Below are positions 7,858 to 17,700 of a stretch of DNA of 64,000 bases, in pieces; position 1 is the first letter of the stretch, and each line of letters starts with the position of its first letter. Source of the DNA: an uncultured Porphyromonadaceae bacterium (GTDB taxonomy: Bacteria > Bacteroidota > Bacteroidia > Bacteroidales > Muribaculaceae); NCBI GenBank assembly GCA_900548975.1, contig URMS01000014.1, forward strand, positions 15,782-79,781. The letters run 5' to 3'. A program made the translations under genes and the position numbers. Under the pieces are notes generated by a model. The model ran no database searches, was not told where the DNA came from, and worked only from the letters and a program-made list of their open reading frames with translations.

Positions 7858-10241
7858 GAATGCCATCGGCCACAGCGAGGCTTTTGATCGCCATCATGAG
7901 TCTGCTTGCCGCAGCGTGCAGCCCTGTGAAGCATGTGCCACAGGGAGAATATCTGCTCGACAAGGTAAAGATAGAAACAGTAGGGGATAAAGAAGATATC
8001 GATGATATCGACGTCACCGAATTGGTCAACTTCCTGCGCCAGACCCCCAACCATAAGGTGCTCGGCTTCGCCAGACTGCAGCTGGCCACCTACAGCCTGT
8101 CGGGAGCCGACTCCACCCGCTGGTACAACCGGTGGCTGCGCCGTGTCGGACAGGCCCCGGTGATATACGACGCCGAGCTCACCGAAGCTTCGCGCCGGCA
8201 GCTCGAGCAGGCGCTCATAAACCGCGGCTATCTCGATGCCACAGTCACGGCCGATACCATCGCCGTGCCCGGCAAAAAGAGAATGGAGGTACGATACACC
8301 ATCGATACCGGCCGTCCACACCGCATCACCGCCATCAACTACAATATCGATGATCCTGCCGTGAGCCATATCGTGCTGGCCGACACCACCCTCTCCGAGC
8401 TCCACACAGGCATGCCCCTCGACCGCACTGTACTCGACAACGAGCGTGCACGCATAGCCGGCATACTGCGCAACGCCGGTTACTTCGAGTTCAACCGCGA
8501 ATACATCAACTATACCGCCGACACTGTGGCAGGCAGCAAAGACGTAACCCTCACTCTAAATCTGCATTCACCTTCGGAGGCGCGTAACGGTTCCGGACAC
8601 GGCTCGCGCACCGGCCTGGGAGCGCTCGCCGACAGTCTGCTGCGGGTCGACCGCGCACATCACCGCTACGAATTTCACCATGTCACTTTTTTGGTCGAAG
8701 GCGAGGGAGGCACGGCTGCTCTTTGCGACACCGTAGAATATCACGGCAAGACTTTCATTTTCGGTGCCGACCGCTATCTGCGGCCCCAGCTGCTCGACGA
8801 AATGTGCTACATAGAGCCGGGCAGCGAATACAGCGCCCGCGCAGTCGAACGCACCTACGAGGCGCTGGGACGCCTGTCGATAGTAAAATTCATCAACATC
8901 GAGATGGAAGCCGGAGGCCGCCGGGGCACTACCGGACTCCTCGACGCCGTCATACACCTGTCGCGCAACAAAAAACAGGGCGTCACCGCCGAACTCGAAG
9001 GCACCAACAGCGAGGGCGACCTCGGATTCGGCCTCGGCCTAACCTACCAGCACCGAAACCTCGCCCGCGGCTCAGAGACACTCACCACCAAACTGCGTGC
9101 CTCCTACGAAAGCCTCTCGGGCAACTTCGACGGCCTGGTCAACAAACGCTACACCGAGTACGCCGCCGAGGTGGGCATCACATTCCCGAAGTTCGAGTGT
9201 CCTTTCCTCTCCAAGAGCCTCAAACAGCGCTTCCTGGCCTCGACCGAATTTGCCGTGTCGTTCAACTACCAGGAGCGGCCCGAGTACACCCGCATCATAG
9301 CCGGGGCGGCATGGAAGTGGAAATGGCAGCAACAGCGCTCCGACTTCCTGCGCCGGCAGACCTTCGACCTCATCGACATCAACTACGTGCGGCTGCCCCG
9401 CTCCACCATCAACTTCATCGACCAGATAGCACCAACCAATCCGCTGCTGCGATACAGCTACGAGGACCACTTCATAATGCGTCTGGGCTACACCTACAAC
9501 CACACAAACCGCCGGGTGGCCACCGCCACTACCAACGCTTTCGCCGTGCAGCCTTTCGTCACGAACTTCCGCTTTGCCGCCGAGACCGCCGGCAATCTGC
9601 TCTACGGCATCTCGAGCCTCGTCGGGCAGAAACGCTCCGACGGCGTATACAAAATCCTCGGCATACAGTACGCGCAGTACGTCAAAGGCGAGATCGACTA
9701 CACCTACACCCGCAATTTCAACTCGCGCAACGCCCTCTCGGCCCATGCCGGCTTCGGCATAGCGGTGCCCTACGGGAACTCGTCGATGGTGCCTTTCGAA
9801 AAACGATTCTACGCCGGCGGCGCCAACAGTGTGCGCGGTTGGGGCGTGCGCACCCTCGGCCCCGGCGCCTACGACGCCCGCAACTCGGTGACCGACTTCA
9901 TCAACCAGTGCGGCGACATCAGGCTCGACCTGAGCCTCGAGTACCGCGCCAAGCTGTTCTGGGTTTTCGAGGGCGCACTATTCATCGACGCCGGCAACAT
10001 ATGGACCATACGCAACTACGAGAACCAGCCCGGAGGCGAGTTCAAATTCAATAAATTCTACAAACAGATCGCTGCCGCCTACGGCGTGGGCCTGCGCATG
10101 GACTTCACCTACTTCCTGCTCCGATTCGACCTCGGTCTTAAAGCCCACAACCCCGCCATGGGCCAGGAAGCATGGCCGCTGCTGCACCCCAAATGGGGCC
10201 GCGACGCCAATTTCCATTTCTCCGTCGGCTACCCCTTCTGA
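7854..10241 (+). CDS. tamL: TamL-type lipoprotein Omp85 (BamA/TamA family) outer-membrane protein
   Basis: A 795-residue protein whose N-terminus is a lipoprotein signal ending LLAAAC (Cys at about residue 22). It continues with POTRA-like domains (KVKIETVGDKEDI..., MEVRYTIDTGRPHRI) and a C-terminal Omp85 barrel containing the conserved KRFYAGGANSVRGWGVRTLGP (lid-lock, VRGW) and a terminal aromatic strand. Lipid-anchored TamA relatives, called TamL, are the usual Bacteroidetes form. The family helps place proteins or phospholipid transport in the outer membrane together with TamB. No tamB lies in the window. It is coupled to the sensor kinase upstream and convergent with the potassium-uptake genes. 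Confidence 0.88.
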   Translation: MRMPSATARLLIAIMSLLAAACSPVKHVPQGEYLLDKVKIETVGDKEDIDDIDVTELVNFLRQTPNHKVLGFARLQLATYSLSGADSTRWYNRWLRRVGQAPVIYDAELTEASRRQLEQALINRGYLDATVTADTIAVPGKKRMEVRYTIDTGRPHRITAINYNIDDPAVSHIVLADTTLSELHTGMPLDRTVLDNERARIAGILRNAGYFEFNREYINYTADTVAGSKDVTLTLNLHSPSEARNGSGHGSRTGLGALADSLLRVDRAHHRYEFHHVTFLVEGEGGTAALCDTVEYHGKTFIFGADRYLRPQLLDEMCYIEPGSEYSARAVERTYEALGRLSIVKFINIEMEAGGRRGTTGLLDAVIHLSRNKKQGVTAELEGTNSEGDLGFGLGLTYQHRNLARGSETLTTKLRASYESLSGNFDGLVNKRYTEYAAEVGITFPKFECPFLSKSLKQRFLASTEFAVSFNYQERPEYTRIIAGAAWKWKWQQQRSDFLRRQTFDLIDINYVRLPRSTINFIDQIAPTNPLLRYSYEDHFIMRLGYTYNHTNRRVATATTNAFAVQPFVTNFRFAAETAGNLLYGISSLVGQKRSDGVYKILGIQYAQYVKGEIDYTYTRNFNSRNALSAHAGFGIAVPYGNSSMVPFEKRFYAGGANSVRGWGVRTLGPGAYDARNSVTDFINQCGDIRLDLSLEYRAKLFWVFEGALFIDAGNIWTIRNYENQPGGEFKFNKFYKQIAAAYGVGLRMDFTYFLLRFDLGLKAHNPAMGQEAWPLLHPKWGRDANFHFSVGYPF

Positions 10242-10245
10242 CCGC

Positions 10246-10935
10246 CTATTTATCTTCGAAAAAACGCTGCAGCCGCTTCCGCTCCCCGAATAGCGTAATG
10301 ACATCGCCCTCGCCTACAGTCATATCCCTGTCGGCGGCTACATCGATCACCACCGGCTCCATGCGCTTTATGCCGAGGGCATTGCGCTTCTCCACGGGCC
10401 GCGTGGCTGCAACAAACTCAAGCCCGTAGCGCTCCCCGAAATCGATTTCCGAGTATTTCAGCCCCAAAATGAATGCCGGCGCGGCAAAACTCGCCACTAC
10501 ACTGTCTTCGTCGACCTCAAGAGTGCGTATTGCCGAGCCGAGTTCCATCTCGTGCGTGAGATCTGCTGCAGCCCGCTGTTCGGGCGTTATGATACGGTCG
10601 ATATCGAAGCTTTCGAGGATCGATTCGTGCAGCTTGTCGATGGCGCGGGCATAGATATGCTTCACTCCGGCCTTTTTCAGCAGGGCGACAGTGCGAATGC
10701 TCGCGCCGAAATTCTCGCCTATGGCCACGATAGCCAGGTCGACGTTATCGAGCGGAAGCACCGACAGGGCGCTCTCCTCGGTGCTGTCGATAATGTATAC
10801 GGTCGATATGTAGTCTTTCACGGCATCGACATGTGTGCGGTCTATGTCCACGCCTATCACCTCATGCCCCATGCCAGCAAGATCGCGTGCGAGGTTCTCG
10901 CCGTATATTCCAAGTCCTATTATCAGATATCGCAT
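10246..10935 (-). CDS. Trk/Ktr potassium uptake regulatory subunit (RCK domains)
   Basis: A 229-residue cytoplasmic regulator. The N-terminal RCK-N Rossmann fold starts YLIIGLGIYGENLARDLAGMGHEVIGVDID (glycine motif GLGIYG, acidic strand end). The C-terminal RCK-C half runs from about residue 140 to GDVITLFGE. The single RCK-N/RCK-C unit is the KtrA arrangement, not the doubled E. coli TrkA. It gates the TrkH-type channel encoded 14 bp upstream in the same minus-strand operon. It is convergent with tamL, only 4 bp apart, with no obvious terminator between. Confidence 0.92.
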   Translation of the reverse strand: MRYLIIGLGIYGENLARDLAGMGHEVIGVDIDRTHVDAVKDYISTVYIIDSTEESALSVLPLDNVDLAIVAIGENFGASIRTVALLKKAGVKHIYARAIDKLHESILESFDIDRIITPEQRAAADLTHEMELGSAIRTLEVDEDSVVASFAAPAFILGLKYSEIDFGERYGLEFVAATRPVEKRNALGIKRMEPVVIDVAADRDMTVGEGDVITLFGERKRLQRFFEDK

Positions 10936-10949
10936 ATGTTTCTGTTTTT

Positions 10950-12812
10950 CTAATTAATGATTATGTCGTCGGTGGGGAGATGGTCCGAAGGATCGCGGTG
11001 CGTGCCCGTGAAACCACACAGAACCGAGATTATGCCTACGCGTCCGAGAAACATCGCCGTGGCGAGCACCATTTTCGATACAGAATTCAGTTCGGCGGTA
11101 GTGCCGAGCGACAGCCCGACAGTGGTGATGGCCGAAAAGCACTCGAAAAGCACGCCGGAAAACGACAGTTCGGGCTGTATGGTCATGATTATCGCCGAAT
11201 AGAGCAGCACCGCCACTATCGACAGCGCCACCACGGCATTGGCGCGCCTCACCGACGGAAGGGCTATGTTGCGCCCCATGGCCGGCACGCCCTTATAGCC
11301 CAGGACAATCGAGCGCAGATTGAACACCACCGCCATCATGGTATTCACCTTTATACCGCCGCCCATCGACTGCGACGAACATCCTACCCACATGAGAAAC
11401 ATCATGATCAGAAACATCGTGTGCGACAGCGACGACAGCGGCAGCGACGAAAATCCGGCCGTGCGCGGCGTGGCCGAGTTGAAAAGCGACTGTACGACCT
11501 TGCGGCCAAGCGGCATACCGGCAAGGGCGTGGTCGTATTCGAGCACAAAAAAGCACAGAGCGCCACCGAAAAATAGTATGACCGTGGCCACAAGAACAAG
11601 TTTGGTGTTGAGATCGTAGATATGCTGCCGACGGTTGGTACGCTTCACTCCGGTCAGCCAACTCTTTAGTCTATGAAAATATTCCACGGCCGCATCTTTG
11701 AAATTGACAAGATTGGGAAACCCTATGCCGCCGGCGAGTATAAGCACAGTCATTACTATATATATCGAGCCGTCGGAGTGCAGCAGTGCAGGTGTCTGAA
11801 GACCGTCGCGCAGAGTGGTGAAACCGCCGTTGCAGAATCCCGACACCGAGTGGAAAGCCGCAAAAATCACTTTATCCCTCGTCTGTGCGAACATACCGTC
11901 GGGAGTGGCGAAATACACCGCCAGCGCACCTAAGGCCTCGACAGCAAGTGTGAACAGAAGTATGTACAGAATCACCGGCGCAAGCTTGCTCATGCTTTTG
12001 GAATAGACGAAATCGCGTATGAGCAGCTGATTGTAGATGCTCGCACGGCCGCTGAAGAATATGGCGAAAAAACTGGTGAATGTCAGCACTCCCAGAGCGC
12101 CTATCTGCATCAGCACCGCAATCACGAGCCAGCCCAGTGGGGTATAAGTCGTGGCGAGGTCTATGGTCGTGAGGCCGGTCATGCTCACCGCACTCGCCGC
12201 CATAAACAGAGAATCGACATACGACACCGATACCACCGTACACCTCGGCATGGCAAGCACCAGCGAGCCTATGAATATAAAGAAGAGAAAACTGCCCGAC
12301 AGTATAAGCGACGGATTGGTACGCCTCGACAGCAGCGACATGACCCCATAGCAGATCTCTGCTACCGAATACATGCCCAGCACCGAATAGGTGAAGTAGC
12401 GGTTGTGTAGGAAATGCAGAAGCTCGCTGAAAATACCCGACCCGTGAGGCCATATCAGCGGAACAAGTGTCAGCAGCATAGCCACGTCGGCTATACGCTT
12501 GATGAGATGGCTCGAGCGGAAAACTTCTCTGAAACGGAACACCAGATTGAAGACTATGGCGGCGAGAAAAACCGTCTGCGAAGTTGCCAGGATGCGCCTC
12601 AGCACCTTACGGCTCACCGAGCCGTCGTCGAAACCGCCATAGATAATCAGCGCTGTCAGAGCCGCCACCGATGCCACGAACACCAGCACGGCAAAAGCCC
12701 CTCCGATGCCCCGCACGAGCTTGCCGAAACGGTACGACAGCCGCTTCCGGTCGGTGTCGCGCAACCGGAACCGCACCCATCGGTGCATGCGTCGTGTCAG
12801 TGGCTCCTCCAT
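10950..12812 (-). CDS. TrkH/KtrB-family potassium uptake transmembrane subunit
   Basis: A 620-residue membrane protein. The SKT-family pore repeats are seen as SMTGLTTIDLA, HSVSGFCNGGFTTL, SATPRTAGFSSLPL and CFSAITTVGLSLG, each carrying the selectivity-filter glycine. The first 130 or so residues hold extra membrane helices, as is common in Bacteroidetes members, which explains the length against about 450-480 for KtrB/TrkH elsewhere. It is the first gene of a two-gene operon with the RCK subunit. The start at 12812 gives the basic cytoplasmic N-terminus. Confidence 0.92.
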   Translation of the reverse strand: MEEPLTRRMHRWVRFRLRDTDRKRLSYRFGKLVRGIGGAFAVLVFVASVAALTALIIYGGFDDGSVSRKVLRRILATSQTVFLAAIVFNLVFRFREVFRSSHLIKRIADVAMLLTLVPLIWPHGSGIFSELLHFLHNRYFTYSVLGMYSVAEICYGVMSLLSRRTNPSLILSGSFLFFIFIGSLVLAMPRCTVVSVSYVDSLFMAASAVSMTGLTTIDLATTYTPLGWLVIAVLMQIGALGVLTFTSFFAIFFSGRASIYNQLLIRDFVYSKSMSKLAPVILYILLFTLAVEALGALAVYFATPDGMFAQTRDKVIFAAFHSVSGFCNGGFTTLRDGLQTPALLHSDGSIYIVMTVLILAGGIGFPNLVNFKDAAVEYFHRLKSWLTGVKRTNRRQHIYDLNTKLVLVATVILFFGGALCFFVLEYDHALAGMPLGRKVVQSLFNSATPRTAGFSSLPLSSLSHTMFLIMMFLMWVGCSSQSMGGGIKVNTMMAVVFNLRSIVLGYKGVPAMGRNIALPSVRRANAVVALSIVAVLLYSAIIMTIQPELSFSGVLFECFSAITTVGLSLGTTAELNSVSKMVLATAMFLGRVGIISVLCGFTGTHRDPSDHLPTDDIIIN

Positions 12813-13243
12813 GATTCAGAAATAGCTATACTCTATAACACACCTGCACGACTTTAACAGACGCCTACTTGATATGTTAACATATTTTAACTTTATACAG
12901 ACAATACGTTAGATTCCAAAATGCTATTTTTGCGATGCGAATCTACCATCAAGGGTCAGAGAGATATTTACATTGCCTTGGCAATTTAGCCGGCGGGTCG
13001 TGTGACACGTGGCTAAAAGCAATGGGACGGCTCTATATCTCCACTGTAACATTTTATACATCTGTATCCCGTCTGCAGAATATTTTTCCCGCACGAATAC
13101 TGCGGGTCTGATGTTCGTAGTTGCAGATGTATTATTTATTTTCTTCGACATTATATCTCAGTGTAAGGCATCTCCGCCGGGAGCATGCCTTTGACGCTTT
13201 ATGCCTTTTTCAATCTAACACCAATCATAATCGTAAAACATCT
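12813..13243. other. Non-coding interval between trkH and the LRR gene
   Basis: No convincing gene lies in these 431 bp. A -7-like TATTTTTG (12925-12932) lacks a -33 partner. A 6-bp hairpin CCCGCA/TGCGGG (13088-13093/13101-13106) has no T tract. The frame open from 13121 into the LRR gene lacks a signal peptide at its start and is taken as 5' untranslated sequence. Confidence 0.5.
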
Positions 13244-16200
13244 ATGAAACTTAAGCATCTGTCACGCATCCCGATGCGACTGGCGGCATTGATATTGTCG
13301 CTATGGGCACTATCGGCTTCGGCAGCGATAGTCACTATCGGAAATTGGATGGAAGATCCATTCATTATGACGTTCGAAACTTCGGGCACCAATGCGACTC
13401 TCACCAGAATCAGCAAGGGCACGGGCGACACCTCGGTATTCGAAATTCCCGAAACAATAACCGCGTCGGGAATAAGCTACACCGTCACCGCAGTCACCGG
13501 TTTAGGCTCGGAGGCATCAAGACTGCTGGAAATAATAATTCCGCCGACAGTAACCAATATACGCGGCTTCGAGGCGTGCTTATTATTGGAGACACTCACC
13601 ATAAAGCCGGGCACCTCGGCACTTGCTATCGGACTGGCCGTTCCGGCCTCCGGTACATCACATGCCGTGGGACAGTTCAAAAAATGCAATTTGACGACAG
13701 TCAATGTCGGCCGTTCTCTCGAATACGGCTATGAAAAAGATTATGGAGATCTGTACGATCCGTATGTAGACAAGGCGAAATTCGATTATACTCCTTTTCG
13801 CAATCTTACGAATTTCAATATCACCGGCAGCGACATACGGATTCCGGCGCAGATGATTCCAGAAGTAGAAAACCTGAATATCAGCGGCCAAAACGTGGTG
13901 ATCTGGGCTCTGGAGCATGATGAAGATATTATGGGTGAGCGGATTGATGCCGGCAACATATACGCAGAGGAGCCCTTCACGACTACCGGGAATGTCTACG
14001 GATATGTTAAAAACGTATATTATAAGGACTTCGCCACGCTTCTTGCCTGCAAATACAATAATTATTTGTGGATTAGAGATATAAAGATGTACGTTGGCGG
14101 TGAGTTGCTCGACAAAGTGACTATTCCCGACGGCACTATTGAAATTCCCGATTATGCATTTTACTATACCGGCATCACCGGCCTTACACTGCCGGCATCG
14201 GTAAAAAGCATTGGCAAACACGCATTCTATAATACTCAGCTTGTAAGTCTGAACCTTAATTCGACAGAGACTATAGCCGAAGAAGCTTTCGCCAACTGCG
14301 ATCGTCTTACTACCGTCGACCTCGGACAGAACATCACCGACATAGGCGACGCAGCTTTCACCGACTGTCCCCTCACGACCATAAACTTTCCCGCCACACT
14401 CCGCAGCATAGGCAGCAGCGCATTCTCCGGCACCACACTCACACGTGCCGAATTCGCTCCCGGATGCGTGCTCGAGTCGGTGGGCGAAAGGGCTTTTGTA
14501 GGCACGGCGCTCACCACTGTCCGCTTTCCCGACGGTCTCCGCACGCTCGGTGCAAGGGCTTTCGAAAACTGCGTCAAGCTCACTTACGCAGAACTGGGCA
14601 AAAATCTGGAACAAATCGAAGATAATACTTTTAAAGGATGTCTGGCGCTATCGGAAATCGATATACCGGCGAGTGTAAAAAATATAGGAGAGAGTGCTTT
14701 CGATTCTTGTACCGGTCTTGTCATCGTCACCCTAAACGAAGGTTTGGGCAGCATCGACAAGTATGCTTTCCGCTCAACTGCCATGTCGCAGCTTACAATA
14801 CCGGCATCGGTGACTCAGATAAAGCACACGGCATTCGATAATACCGACAAGCTCATGTTTCTCACATTCAGTGACAGCGACACGCCGCTGACAATGATTT
14901 CCTCGAACTTATACGCCTTCTACAAGACCATGTTCGCCTCAAGTCCTCTGCGCATGCTCTATCTCGGCCGCGACATTACCGACAGTCTGGAGCATGGTCT
15001 CTTCCAGGATCAGACAGCACTGAAATCGATAACATTCGGCAGTGGCATAACCACTCTCAACAACAACATATTCAAAGGCTGCACCGCCATAGAAAAAATC
15101 GCTACGCCATCGAACGTCGCACATCTTGGCTCGGCAGCATTCTCGGGATGTTCGGCACTCGGGTCTGCGACTCTCTCCGAAGGTCTCAATGACATAGGAT
15201 CGTACTGTTTCGAAGGCTGCGCGCTGACAGAACTGAGCATACCCGCCTCCACAAAAACTGTGAAATCGTATGCTTTCAGGGACTGCGGTTCCCTGACAGC
15301 CGTAAAACTTGCCGACTCCCCCGCACCTGTCGATATGGAGGGCGGCTCGACACATAATTCAAACCTCTTCGGCGACTGTCCGCTTGCCACACTCCATATA
15401 GGCCGCGATGTGACATACGACGAAGACACGGCATCGCCGTTCCGCAATCAGGATAAACTGACCGACGTCACATTTGCCGACGCCACGGTGACATTGCTCG
15501 GGAAAAATCTGCTGCGAGGCTGCGGCGCCATCGAAAAGCTGCAGCTTCCGGCGAGCCTTGTCAACATCGGACACGGCGCCCTGAGCGAAATGACCTCGCT
15601 CAAATCTCTCGATCTGCCGGGCAAGACTGAAGCTGTCGGCGACTCGGCTTTCGCACGCAACACGGCTATGACCGAGGTGAAAATGACAGAAAGCGTGACA
15701 TCTGTCGGCTCTTCAGCTTTCACCGACTGCACGGCACTGAAAAGTGTCGCTCTTTCCGGCAAACTGACGCGTCTGGCCGACTATCTGTTCTGCAACTGTA
15801 CTTCGCTACCGACCGTATCGATTCCTGCCGGAGTAACCCAAATCGACACACATGTGTTCGACGGCTGCACTTCGCTCGACAATATCCGCATTCCCGACAA
15901 GACAACTCTTCTGAGCTCATACGTGTTCAACAAATGCTCCTCTCTTGCCACCCTCGATCTCGGCAAAGGCCTCGCCACTATCGACAGCTATGCTATAACC
16001 GACTGCCAGGCTCTGGAAAACCTTGTGATACCGGCCAATGTCACCAAAATGGAACTTGCAGCCTTCCACGATATCCGCAATCTTAAAAAACTGAGATTCG
16101 AAGACGGCGATCAATATATAGCGATTGATCATGCCTATAACATGGGGGAAATCGGAATGTTCAGCAATTGTGGACTTGAGAACCTCTATCTCGGCCGCAT

Positions 16201-17479
16201 GATTACCTATTATACTTCCTCTACTACGCCTTCGCCTTTTGCCAAATCGGCAACCCTAAGGACCGTAGAATTCGGCACATCCGTATCGTCGATACAACCT
16301 TCGCTTTTCATCGAATGCAAGGCGCTCGAAGGTGCAGTGATCGGCGACGGCGTCACCAACATATCGGCGAGTGCTTTTGAAGGTTGCACGGCGCTCAGCA
16401 TATTGTCGCTCGGCAAATCGCTCGAAACCATTGGCGAACGCGCATTCAGTGGCTGCTCTTCTCTGAAAGAACTGCGACTGCCCGATTCCATGCGGGAAAT
16501 TTCCGAACAGGCATTCTCATCTACCGGCCTCACCGACATCGATTTTGCAAAAATCGAGACAATAGGCCCGGAGGCATTTTACCGGTGCGAGGATCTGCGC
16601 TCGGTGACTCTGCCCGAAACCCTGTTCGGCATCGGCGTGCGCTCATTCCAGCTCTGCACATCGCTTAAATACATCGAGATTCCCGACGGTCCCCGCAACA
16701 TCGGCTCCCAGTCTTTCAGCGGATGCTCGGGTCTCCTGTGGATTACTCTGGGCCGTACGGTTACCTCTATAGGCAGCAACGCATTCGAAAACTGCAATGC
16801 GGTAGGTTATATCAAGTCGTACAACACCATGCCGCCGCAGGGTATCACCGGTTTCCCGTCAGAGGTCGAACAGACGGCCACCCTGTATGTGCCGGCAGCT
16901 TCGATCGAGATGTACCGGCTCACACCCGCCTGGGAAAATTTCTTCAACATCAGGCCTCTCGACAACGTCACCGACGATATTATCGTAGACGGCATGCTGT
17001 TCCGCCCGACAGGCTCCGGCAGTGAGGTAACTCTCGTCGACGCAGACTTCGCCGGTATCGATCCAGAAGAGCTTACAATACCCGCCGAGATAAGCAACGA
17101 CGGCAACACCTACACCGTAACTGCCATCGCCCCCCACGCCTTCGATGCATGCAGGAATCTGACCGCCATAACATGCCTCGCTCTGCAGGTGCCCGACGCC
17201 GGTGCCGATACATTCCCCGCTGCGCTGGTAAATTCGGCTACTCTCTATGTACCCGCTCAGGCCCTCGAAAGCTATAAGGCCGATGCCGCCTGGGGACGTT
17301 TCTTCCATATTCTGCCCCTTGAATCGGGCATAGACGACGTCACTGTCTCCGACGGCTTCAACGCCGATGTCTACACCATCGGAGGTGTGCTCATCCTCAG
17401 AAATGCCGACCGCAGCAGCTTCGAGGCGCTTGCTCCCGGCATCTACATTGTCAACAACAGAAAAGTGTACAAACGCTGA
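13244..17479 (+). CDS. BspA-like leucine-rich-repeat (LRR_5) surface protein with T9SS sorting tail
   Basis: The start at 13244 was chosen because it opens with a clean signal peptide (KLKHLSRIPMRLAALILSLW... ending ASA), giving 1411 residues. The body is dominated by 20-25-residue LRR_5 units of the form SIGxxAFxxCxxLxxVxLPxxL, interrupted by spacers with YLGRDIT. Two late segments repeat the ATLYVPAxxxExYKxxxAWxxFFxIxPL motif. The last 35 or so residues (DVYTIGGVLILRN...LAPGIYIVNNRKVYKR) match the T9SS type A sorting tail, predicting export and surface anchoring. BspA relatives bind host or microbial surfaces, but no ligand is evident. It is a single-gene unit, closed by a strong terminator. 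Confidence 0.88.
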   Translation: MKLKHLSRIPMRLAALILSLWALSASAAIVTIGNWMEDPFIMTFETSGTNATLTRISKGTGDTSVFEIPETITASGISYTVTAVTGLGSEASRLLEIIIPPTVTNIRGFEACLLLETLTIKPGTSALAIGLAVPASGTSHAVGQFKKCNLTTVNVGRSLEYGYEKDYGDLYDPYVDKAKFDYTPFRNLTNFNITGSDIRIPAQMIPEVENLNISGQNVVIWALEHDEDIMGERIDAGNIYAEEPFTTTGNVYGYVKNVYYKDFATLLACKYNNYLWIRDIKMYVGGELLDKVTIPDGTIEIPDYAFYYTGITGLTLPASVKSIGKHAFYNTQLVSLNLNSTETIAEEAFANCDRLTTVDLGQNITDIGDAAFTDCPLTTINFPATLRSIGSSAFSGTTLTRAEFAPGCVLESVGERAFVGTALTTVRFPDGLRTLGARAFENCVKLTYAELGKNLEQIEDNTFKGCLALSEIDIPASVKNIGESAFDSCTGLVIVTLNEGLGSIDKYAFRSTAMSQLTIPASVTQIKHTAFDNTDKLMFLTFSDSDTPLTMISSNLYAFYKTMFASSPLRMLYLGRDITDSLEHGLFQDQTALKSITFGSGITTLNNNIFKGCTAIEKIATPSNVAHLGSAAFSGCSALGSATLSEGLNDIGSYCFEGCALTELSIPASTKTVKSYAFRDCGSLTAVKLADSPAPVDMEGGSTHNSNLFGDCPLATLHIGRDVTYDEDTASPFRNQDKLTDVTFADATVTLLGKNLLRGCGAIEKLQLPASLVNIGHGALSEMTSLKSLDLPGKTEAVGDSAFARNTAMTEVKMTESVTSVGSSAFTDCTALKSVALSGKLTRLADYLFCNCTSLPTVSIPAGVTQIDTHVFDGCTSLDNIRIPDKTTLLSSYVFNKCSSLATLDLGKGLATIDSYAITDCQALENLVIPANVTKMELAAFHDIRNLKKLRFEDGDQYIAIDHAYNMGEIGMFSNCGLENLYLGRMITYYTSSTTPSPFAKSATLRTVEFGTSVSSIQPSLFIECKALEGAVIGDGVTNISASAFEGCTALSILSLGKSLETIGERAFSGCSSLKELRLPDSMREISEQAFSSTGLTDIDFAKIETIGPEAFYRCEDLRSVTLPETLFGIGVRSFQLCTSLKYIEIPDGPRNIGSQSFSGCSGLLWITLGRTVTSIGSNAFENCNAVGYIKSYNTMPPQGITGFPSEVEQTATLYVPAASIEMYRLTPAWENFFNIRPLDNVTDDIIVDGMLFRPTGSGSEVTLVDADFAGIDPEELTIPAEISNDGNTYTVTAIAPHAFDACRNLTAITCLALQVPDAGADTFPAALVNSATLYVPAQALESYKADAAWGRFFHILPLESGIDDVTVSDGFNADVYTIGGVLILRNADRSSFEALAPGIYIVNNRKVYKR

Positions 17480-17511
17480 CGGCCTTACCCAACCGCCGGC
17501 AGAACCGGACA

Positions 17512-17550
17512 TAAAGAAAGCGGAGGAGCGACACTCTTCCGCTTTCTTTA
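17512..17550 (+). terminator. Intrinsic terminator after the LRR gene
   Basis: A 17-bp hairpin (17512-17528 with 17534-17550, loop CGACA, one G-T pair). The T-rich distal arm follows the GC-rich core. Confidence 0.75.
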
Positions 17551-17700
17551 TGCCTTACAGCAGCCTGTGCCGATGCTATTCTATGAAAATTATGATTTTT
17601 TGGAGAACACGTAGAAACATTTCGCAGAAATTTGTCTCCCATGATCCTTTTTCAGAATTAATGTGTTATATTTGCCATTACTACAGCAACCTCTAAGTCC

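Noticed and set aside
13121..13243. Upstream start of the first LRR gene
   Set aside because: The 41 extra residues lack a signal peptide at their front, whereas ATG 13244 opens a perfect one.
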